Source: Actinomycetota bacterium (lineage in GTDB: Bacteria; Actinomycetota; Actinomycetes; Streptosporangiales; Streptosporangiaceae). From it: a stretch of DNA of 64,000 bases. Shown here one piece after another: positions 59,552 through 64,000 of the stretch. The translations under genes were made by a program, and so were the position numbers. Positions within the stretch are counted from its first letter, which is position 1, and each line of letters begins with the position of its first letter. The DNA lies in NCBI GenBank assembly GCA_021324595.1, contig JAJPIV010000024.1:35427-99426 (forward strand). The letters run 5' to 3'. A model generated the notes under the pieces. It saw only the letters and a list, made by a program, of their open reading frames with translations. It had not been told where the DNA came from and did not search any database.

Positions 59552-59673
59552 CACGGCCAGTCCCTGCGGTTCATCGCGCGGCTCCGGGAGATCCCCCAGA
59601 GGCTTCCCCGCCCGGGCGTCCCAGGGGCGTGACGGCGGCGGCCGCGCCGGGCCGGCCCAGCCGCGCGCGGGCG
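59552..59673. repeat. 122-bp direct repeat, right copy
   Basis: It matches 58439-58560 with seven substitutions. Here the plus strand carries a broken copy of the aldolase end, while the minus strand supplies the last 34 codons of the kinase gene. The 162 bp between the toxin stop and this copy hold no gene. Confidence 0.95.
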
Positions 59674-60224
59674 ACGATCTCGGCGGTGACCTCCCCGGGC
59701 GCCCGCGCCCCGTCGACTGTCACCAGCTGCCCGCGCCGGCCGTACCAGCTGAGGACCGGCCGCATGTCCCGTTCGTAGGCGGCGAGGCGCCGCTCGATGG
59801 TCTCCGGGCTGTCGTCGGCCCTGCCCTCGGCCTGAGCCCGGGCCAGGAGCCGCCGCCGGCACTCGGCCTCCGGCACCTCCAGCGCGATCGCCAGCTGCGG
59901 CCGCTCGCCGCGCGGCAGGCGTGCCAGCGCGGATGCCTGGGACAGGTCGCGGGGGAACCCGTCCAGCACGTACCCGCCCTCCCTGGACGCCTCGCCCAGC
60001 CGGGGCAGCAGGACGCGCTCCACCACCTCCAGCGGCACCAGGTCCCCCCGTCCGAGCAGGCGGGAGACCGGCCCGGCGCCACCCTCGGCTGCCGCCTGGC
60101 CGCGGAGCAGCTCCCCGGTGGACAGGTGCGCGACCCGAAGCACAGCGGCCAGCCGCGCCGCCTGGGTGCTCTTGCCGGCGCCCGGCCGCGCCAGCAGCAC
60201 GATCCGCCGCGCGCCCTTCCTCAC
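59571..60224 (-). CDS. Adenylate kinase-like nucleoside monophosphate kinase, short lid
   Basis: A 217-residue kinase. P-loop PGAGKSTQAARLA (residues 14-26), where adenylate kinases usually have GKGTQ; NMP-binding LSTGELLRG and VLDGFPRDLSQA; and the short-lid RADDSPETIERRL. It transfers phosphate between ATP and a nucleoside monophosphate. The final 30 residues come from the repeated sequence and are Gly/Pro-rich. Its ATG overlaps the stop of the BASS transporter gene by ATGA. The main adk of the genome is usually elsewhere, so this is probably an extra paralogue. Confidence 0.85.
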   Translation of the reverse strand: MRKGARRIVLLARPGAGKSTQAARLAAVLRVAHLSTGELLRGQAAAEGGAGPVSRLLGRGDLVPLEVVERVLLPRLGEASREGGYVLDGFPRDLSQASALARLPRGERPQLAIALEVPEAECRRRLLARAQAEGRADDSPETIERRLAAYERDMRPVLSWYGRRGQLVTVDGARAPGEVTAEIVARARLGRPGAAAAVTPLGRPGGEASGGSPGAAR

Positions 60225-61189
60225 CGCCGGCCCCCGGGCGGTGAAGGCGCGGCCCCGGGGACGGCCGGCCCGGCGGCCTGCCGCGCGCGCAGGACGCCGG
60301 CGGCCCCGGTGCCCCAGGCCAGCGCCAGGATCCCGTACAGGCCCAGGGGGGCCGCGGCGGGCGGGCCGAACGCCGCCGCGGCCAGCGCCGCGGCGACGGC
60401 GAAGTCACGCATGGACGCCGCGAGCAGCAGCGCGGTGGCCGGCTGCCGGGGAAGGCCGATGCCGAGCAGCCGGCCGGCCAGGACCGTGCCGGCCAGGAAC
60501 ACGGCGAGGGCGAGCGCGACGGCGAGGTAGCGGGCACGCAGGTGAACCTCGGCGGCGGTCAGGGCGACGAGGGCGGCCACGGCCGCCGTCGCGGTGGCGG
60601 TGGCGGCGCGCTCGGCCGAGGCGATGAGGGGAACGCGAGCCCGCAGCCAGATGCCGGCCGCAAGCGGAACGGCGACCACCAGGGCCAGGCCCGTGACGAT
60701 CCCGGCCGGCCGCACCGCGCCGTGGCCGGCCTCCAGGGCGAGGATCGGCCCGGCGGCGGCCACCGTCACCGCGGCGGAGCCGATGAGCAGCCCGGCGGCC
60801 ACGGCGGCCGCCCCGCCGGCCATGACGGTGGTCGCGACGCAGGCGATCTCGGACGGCGCCAGGCCGGTCACCATCACCCCGTCGCGCAGCGGCCCGGGAG
60901 CGACGAGCCGGGAGGCCGCCCAGGACAGCGCGGGGAGCACCGTGATCCCGGCCGCGAGCGCGGCCAGCAGCCGCCGCCACCTCGCGCCGAGGCCGCGCAG
61001 CGCGCCGGGCTCGATGGTCAGCGCGGTGGCCAGGACCAGCACGGCCAGCACGACATCCAGCCCGTGATGACCGGCCAGCCAGGCCAGCGGCGGCTGGACG
61101 GTCAGGCCCAGCGCCGCCGCGGCCAGCACGGCGATCAGCTCCGGGTGGCGGGCCAGCGCCCGCCGCGGTCTCCACGGCGCCCGGGACAC
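60221..61189 (-). CDS. BASS-family (bile acid:sodium symporter-like) transporter
   Basis: A 322-residue protein with about nine Ala/Leu/Val-rich helices. LAPSEIACVATTVMAGGAAA and the crossing motif LLLAASMRDFAVAAALAAAAFG match the BASS/Acr3 superfamily fold. The start is GTG 61189; the frame is open to 61291 but that stretch is Arg/Gly-rich. Substrate unknown: organic anion or metalloid. It is coupled to the downstream kinase and divergent from the TetR operon, with the TetR-type operator between. Confidence 0.82.
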   Translation of the reverse strand: MSRAPWRPRRALARHPELIAVLAAAALGLTVQPPLAWLAGHHGLDVVLAVLVLATALTIEPGALRGLGARWRRLLAALAAGITVLPALSWAASRLVAPGPLRDGVMVTGLAPSEIACVATTVMAGGAAAVAAGLLIGSAAVTVAAAGPILALEAGHGAVRPAGIVTGLALVVAVPLAAGIWLRARVPLIASAERAATATATAAVAALVALTAAEVHLRARYLAVALALAVFLAGTVLAGRLLGIGLPRQPATALLLAASMRDFAVAAALAAAAFGPPAAAPLGLYGILALAWGTGAAGVLRARQAAGPAVPGAAPSPPGGRR

Positions 61190-61352
61190 GCAGGCGATCG
61201 TGTCACACGAGGAGGCGCGGCTGGGGCCGGGCCAGCCTCGCGGCGGTTCAGCCCCGCGCCCCCGCCCGGTGCCATGGCGCGGATCCGCCACGCGCGCAGG
61301 GAGCCTCGCGTTCCGGCACGGGCTCGCCCGCCGAGCCGGTCCGGAGCTAAAA

Positions 61353-61366
61353 TGACTGGCCAGTCA
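61353..61366. promoter_or_regulatory. TetR-type operator
   Basis: Perfect 14-bp palindrome TGACTGG CCAGTCA, followed by a further GTCA. It sits in the divergent region between the BASS gene and the membrane protein-tetR operon, next to a TAAAAT hexamer (61348-61353) usable as a -10 box. Many TetR proteins bind such sites. Confidence 0.65.
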
Positions 61367-61396
61367 GTCACTTTGAGGGTCGCGAGGGATCATCCG

Positions 61397-61912
61397 ATGG
61401 ATGAGGCACCGGAGCCGGGGCGGCCGGGCGCGGCCGGCTGGCGGTGCCCGCCGGCCGGCCCCGGGTCATGCTCGCCCGGGCCGCCGCCGCGGCCCGGGCG
61501 GCCGGGCCTCGTGGACGCCTACCGCCGGGTCGTGGAACCCGCGGCCCGCTGGCCGGGCGGCGCCGTGGCGACCGCCGCGGCCTTCGCCGCCGGCGCGGCG
61601 GTGGGCGGGCGGCCCGGCCTGGCGATCTTCAGCGCGTGGATGCTGGTGGCCGGGACGTACTGCCTGGCGAACTTCAGGCACTGCCGGGAGGCGCACTGCG
61701 CGGTGACCGGGCCAGGGTGGACGCTGGCGGCCGTGCTGGGGTTCGCGGCGGCCGCCGCGCCGGGGGCCGGGATGTCCTGGTACCGGCTGGGCACGCAGCT
61801 CGCGGTGGTCCTGGCGGTGCTGGCGGCCGGCCACGGCCTGGAGCGCCTCGTGGCGGCCCGGACCGGGGGCCGCGCGCTGGGCGGCGGGGACCAGCGTGCC
61901 CAGGATCGGTGA
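61397..61912 (+). CDS. Small membrane protein with NFRHCREAHC motif
   Basis: A 171-residue protein with three hydrophobic segments (about residues 58-76, 77-92 and 108-155) after a Pro/Gly-rich start. Between segments it has LANFRHCREAHCAVTGPGW, with two Cys and two His, which I associate with uncharacterised small membrane proteins sharing an RCxxxHCxxTGP pattern. Metal or haem binding is possible but unproven. It overlaps the tetR start by 17 bp and follows the TetR-type operator by 30 bp, so the regulator probably controls it. Confidence 0.7.
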   Translation: MDEAPEPGRPGAAGWRCPPAGPGSCSPGPPPRPGRPGLVDAYRRVVEPAARWPGGAVATAAAFAAGAAVGGRPGLAIFSAWMLVAGTYCLANFRHCREAHCAVTGPGWTLAAVLGFAAAAAPGAGMSWYRLGTQLAVVLAVLAAGHGLERLVAARTGGRALGGGDQRAQDR

Positions 61913-62528
61913 GCGGGCACGGGCCGCGCGCCGCGAGCGGATCCTGGCGGCGGCAGCGGCGTGCTTCGCCCGCGCCGGGTACCACGCCACCACCATGGCC
62001 GGCGTCGCCGCGGCGGCAGGGGTCTCCAAGGGCACGCCCTACCTATACTTCGACGGCAAGCAGGACCTCTTCCGGGCGCTGCGCGGGGAATGGGACTGCG
62101 GGCTCGCCGCGCGGGCCGAGGCGGCGATCGCCGCCCTGCCGGCGGGGGAACGCCGCTCCCCCCGGGCGATCCTGCGGGTGATCGCCGCCGCGGTCGCCGA
62201 CCACGTGCAAGCGGAAACCCAGGTCTGCCGGGTGCTGGTGGAGGCACGGGCGCTGGCCGCGCACGAGCCCGCGATCGCGGCCGCGGTCCGGGCCGGCGAC
62301 GCCCGGATCCACGAGCGGCTGACTGCCCTGATCGCCGCCGGGATCGCCGCCGGGGAGTGGCCGCCGGGAACGGACCCGGCCCTGGCCGCGCGGCTGTTCA
62401 CCGCCGGGCTGCACGGGCTGATGGCCCAGTGGCACCTGGAGCCCGGCTCGTTCTGCTGGGATGCCGCGGCGGCCGCCCTGGCGGAGATCCCGGCATCCCT
62501 CCCCGCGCCCGGCAAGCTCGTCCGGTGA
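61896..62528 (+). CDS. TetR family regulator (first)
   Basis: A 210-residue repressor starting with GTG. The HTH is in RERILAAAAACFARAGYHATTMAGVAAAAGVSKGTPYLYF (core VAAAAGVSKGTPYLYF, residues about 37-52). The ligand domain includes AETQVCRVLVEARALAAHEP. It is the second gene of the operon and most likely binds the palindrome at 61353-61366, controlling itself, the membrane protein and perhaps the divergent transporter. Confidence 0.9.
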   Translation: MPRIGERARAARRERILAAAAACFARAGYHATTMAGVAAAAGVSKGTPYLYFDGKQDLFRALRGEWDCGLAARAEAAIAALPAGERRSPRAILRVIAAAVADHVQAETQVCRVLVEARALAAHEPAIAAAVRAGDARIHERLTALIAAGIAAGEWPPGTDPALAARLFTAGLHGLMAQWHLEPGSFCWDAAAAALAEIPASLPAPGKLVR

Positions 62529-62577
62529 CGCCGCGCGGCGGGGTCGCCGTGGCGGCCCGCATCCCGAACGCCCGGGC

Positions 62578-63093
62578 TCAGGCTCCGGGGGCTGCGGCGA
62601 GGTGATACCGGTCGATCACGCCGGGCAGCCAGTCCGGCTGGCCGAACGTCAAGCCGTAGCGCTCCGCCAGGGCCGCCACGTCATCGGGGCGCGGCCGGCC
62701 GGCCGCGATCACGCCGGCGAGCTCGCGGAAGAAGTGCTCGAATCCGGCCGGGCTGATCACCTCGATCATGCGCGCCGGGACGCGGCCGGCGTTCCACATC
62801 GTGTGCAGCTCGCCGCGCGGCTTGGTGATGTAGCCTCCCGCGCCGAGCACGACCTCGCGGTCACCGGACCGGAACCCGATCTGCCCCTCGGTCACGATCG
62901 AGTACTCGTCCTCGCGGGTGTGCAGGTGCGGCGGCACCAGTGCGCCGACCGGGAACGGATGCTCCACGATCGCGACGGCACCGCCGGTGTCCTCGCCCCA
63001 CAGCTTGAACGCGACCCCGATCGACCCGAGGTCGCCCTCGCCTCCCTCACCGGGCCGCACGACCGCCAGGGGCGGCGCTGCGCCGTCGCTCAT
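62578..63093 (-). CDS. Cupin-domain protein
   Basis: A 171-residue single-domain cupin. Metal ligands are in PPHLHTREDEYSIVTEG (His, His, Glu) and GELHTMWNAG (His). Dioxygenase, isomerase or sensor roles are all known for the fold; none can be chosen here. GGTGGG lies just before the ATG. It is divergent from the second tetR gene, which is a likely regulator. Confidence 0.9.
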   Translation of the reverse strand: MSDGAAPPLAVVRPGEGGEGDLGSIGVAFKLWGEDTGGAVAIVEHPFPVGALVPPHLHTREDEYSIVTEGQIGFRSGDREVVLGAGGYITKPRGELHTMWNAGRVPARMIEVISPAGFEHFFRELAGVIAAGRPRPDDVAALAERYGLTFGQPDWLPGVIDRYHLAAAPGA

Positions 63094-63205
63094 CCCACCG
63101 CCATCCTTCGCGAGCCCCCGCCGGCCGCAGGGCCGCGGGCGGCTTTCGTTGTACGTTCGTGTTCGGTGAATTACCTTTGCACGAGCATGCGGGCGGCGTC
63201 AAGAC

Positions 63206-63847
63206 TTGAGTGAACAGAAGCGTTCAACCGATTCGCGGCCCTACCGGATGCGGCGCCGGGCCGAGCAGGTGGGCCGGACCAGGCAGCGGATCGTGGAGGC
63301 GGCCGTGCACCTGCACGGCACGGCCGGCCCGGCGGCCACCACGATCGCGGCCATCGCCGAGCGCGCGGGGGTGACCAGGCTGACCGTCTACCGCCACTTC
63401 CCGGACGAGGCCGCCCTGTTCGCCGCGTGCTCGGCGCACTGGATGTCGGGGCGGCGCCCGCCCGATCCCGGCGAGTGGGCGCGGATCGCCGACCCGGCGG
63501 AGCGGCTCCGGGCCGGGCTGGCCGACCTTTACCGGTTCTACCGTGACGGCGCCGGGATGCTCGCGAACGTCTACCGCGACCTCGCCGTCCTGCCGCCGGC
63601 GCAGCGGCGGATGCTCCGCGAGCGGGATGATGCCGTGCGGCGCGCGCTGGCCGGGCCGCTCGGCGGCGCGCGGAGCCGGCGCGTGCGCGCGGCGGTCGGG
63701 CACGCCGCGGCGTTCTGGACCTGGCACTCGCTCTGCGCCGAGCAGGGCCTGACCGACCGCGAGGCGGTCACGCTCATGACCGCCATGGTCCTGAGCGCGG
63801 CGGCCCGGCCAGCCCCGGCCCGGCCGGGCCAGGCAACGGCCCGCTGA
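63206..63847 (+). CDS. TetR family regulator (second)
   Basis: A 213-residue regulator. HTH: TTIAAIAERAGVTRLTVYRHFPDEAALFAACSAHW (core AERAGVTRLTVYRHF, about residues 51-65). The start is uncertain: TTG 63206 gives the full frame, and ATG 63248 would still keep the whole HTH and leave the inverted repeat at 63211-63226 upstream. It faces the cupin gene. Confidence 0.88.
   Translation: MSEQKRSTDSRPYRMRRRAEQVGRTRQRIVEAAVHLHGTAGPAATTIAAIAERAGVTRLTVYRHFPDEAALFAACSAHWMSGRRPPDPGEWARIADPAERLRAGLADLYRFYRDGAGMLANVYRDLAVLPPAQRRMLRERDDAVRRALAGPLGGARSRRVRAAVGHAAAFWTWHSLCAEQGLTDREAVTLMTAMVLSAAARPAPARPGQATAR
63211..63226. promoter_or_regulatory. Inverted repeat near the second tetR start
   Basis: TGAAC-N6-GTTCA, perfect 5-bp arms. 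It could be the operator for the TetR regulator and the divergent cupin. If so, the regulator probably starts at ATG 63248. Confidence 0.45.
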
Positions 63848-63872
63848 CCCGCCGAGGCAGATCCCCGGGGAA

Positions 63873-63886
63873 CGCTGGGGGCAGCG
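63873..63886 (+). terminator. Short hairpin after the second tetR
   Basis: CGCTG / CAGCG stem with a GGGG loop, 26 bp past the stop; weak. Confidence 0.35.
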
Positions 63887-63900
63887 CCGGGCCGCTGCCC

Positions 63901-64000
63901 GCCGTCAGCCCCAGCTGCCCGCCGTCAGCCCCAGCTGCCCGCCGTCAGCCCCAGCTGCCCGCCGTCAGCCCCAGCTGCCCGCCGTCAGCCCCAGCTGCCC
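63901..64000 (+). repeat. 20-bp perfect tandem repeat, at least 5 copies
   Basis: Five identical copies of a 20-bp unit beginning GCCGTCAGCC fill the last 100 bases, preceded by seven bases of another copy. The array reaches the window edge and may be longer. There are no spacers. Each unit contains CAGCTG at its boundary. Confidence 0.97.

Noticed and set aside
58439..59673. Insertion sequence as the source of the direct repeat
   Set aside because: There is no transposase and no terminal inverted repeat, and 122 bp is far longer than usual target duplications; the repeat is real but the mechanism is unknown.
63901..64000. Possible CRISPR array
   Set aside because: The copies are directly adjacent with no spacers.

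Overview
The window is chromosomal DNA from a very GC-rich actinomycete (filamentous or Streptosporangiales-like; the genus cannot be fixed from sequence alone). Evidence is the extreme third-position GC, GTG/TTG starts, 4-nt gene overlaps, a SAM methyltransferase of the DUF574 type, a LAL-type LuxR regulator, DUF4232 and DUF2892 proteins, an Acr3-ArsC fusion and split LigD-type end-joining enzymes. No rRNA, tRNA, transposase, phage gene or CRISPR array was seen.

Layout. 1-5.75 kb: the C-terminal part of a BrxC/BrxD-like ATPase, a methyltransferase, a small membrane protein and a drug-export ABC pair coupled to a chromate transporter. 5.8-14 kb: an unknown protein, a sulfide:quinone-oxidoreductase-like flavoprotein with a small partner, a P3A proton ATPase and a large LAL regulator. 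14-20.6 kb: a lipoprotein, a frameshifted DUF4232 protein, a methyltransferase, an acyltransferase, a three-CxxC disulfide/thioredoxin reductase and a zinc alcohol dehydrogenase.

20.7-47.4 kb (minus strand): an almost complete adenosylcobalamin operon of 19 genes (cobD-cobQ-cobN-chlID-cobO-cobB-cobI-cobM-cbiD-cobL-cbiG/cobJ-ferredoxin-NiCoT-cobH-cbiX-cobC-bluB/cobT-cysG/cobA/cobU-cobS). It has a recognisable promoter, a cobalamin riboswitch and a 24-codon leader ORF coupled to cobD. Most junctions are NTGA overlaps. CobK and alpha-ribazole phosphatase are absent from the window. A B12-dependent ribonucleotide reductase (nrdJ), the obvious consumer of the product, lies 67 bp downstream on the same strand.

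47.4-54.3 kb (minus): two RCK/TrkA proteins coupled to a P2-type ATPase that resembles Na,K-ATPases in its M6 region, then a LigD-type polymerase, an ATP-dependent ligase and a half-length OsmC protein. 54.5-58.5 kb: a leaderless arsR with acr3-arsC, an Hsp20 and an archaeal-type class I aldolase. 58.4-59.7 kb: a Phd/PIN toxin-antitoxin module bracketed by a 122-bp direct repeat of the aldolase 3' end, which looks like an insertion that pulled apart two overlapping convergent genes. 59.6-64 kb: a nucleotide kinase, a BASS-family transporter, a TetR-controlled membrane protein, a cupin, a second TetR regulator and a perfect 20-bp tandem repeat running off the window.

Two perfect and three imperfect matches to a DevR/DosR-type box (GGGACNTTNGNCCC) lie before the aldolase, the P2 ATPase, the alcohol dehydrogenase, the acyltransferase and the Sqr-like gene. 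Together with Hsp20 and the class II reductase, this suggests that part of the window belongs to a hypoxia/dormancy regulon. Several genes also appear to be leaderless.
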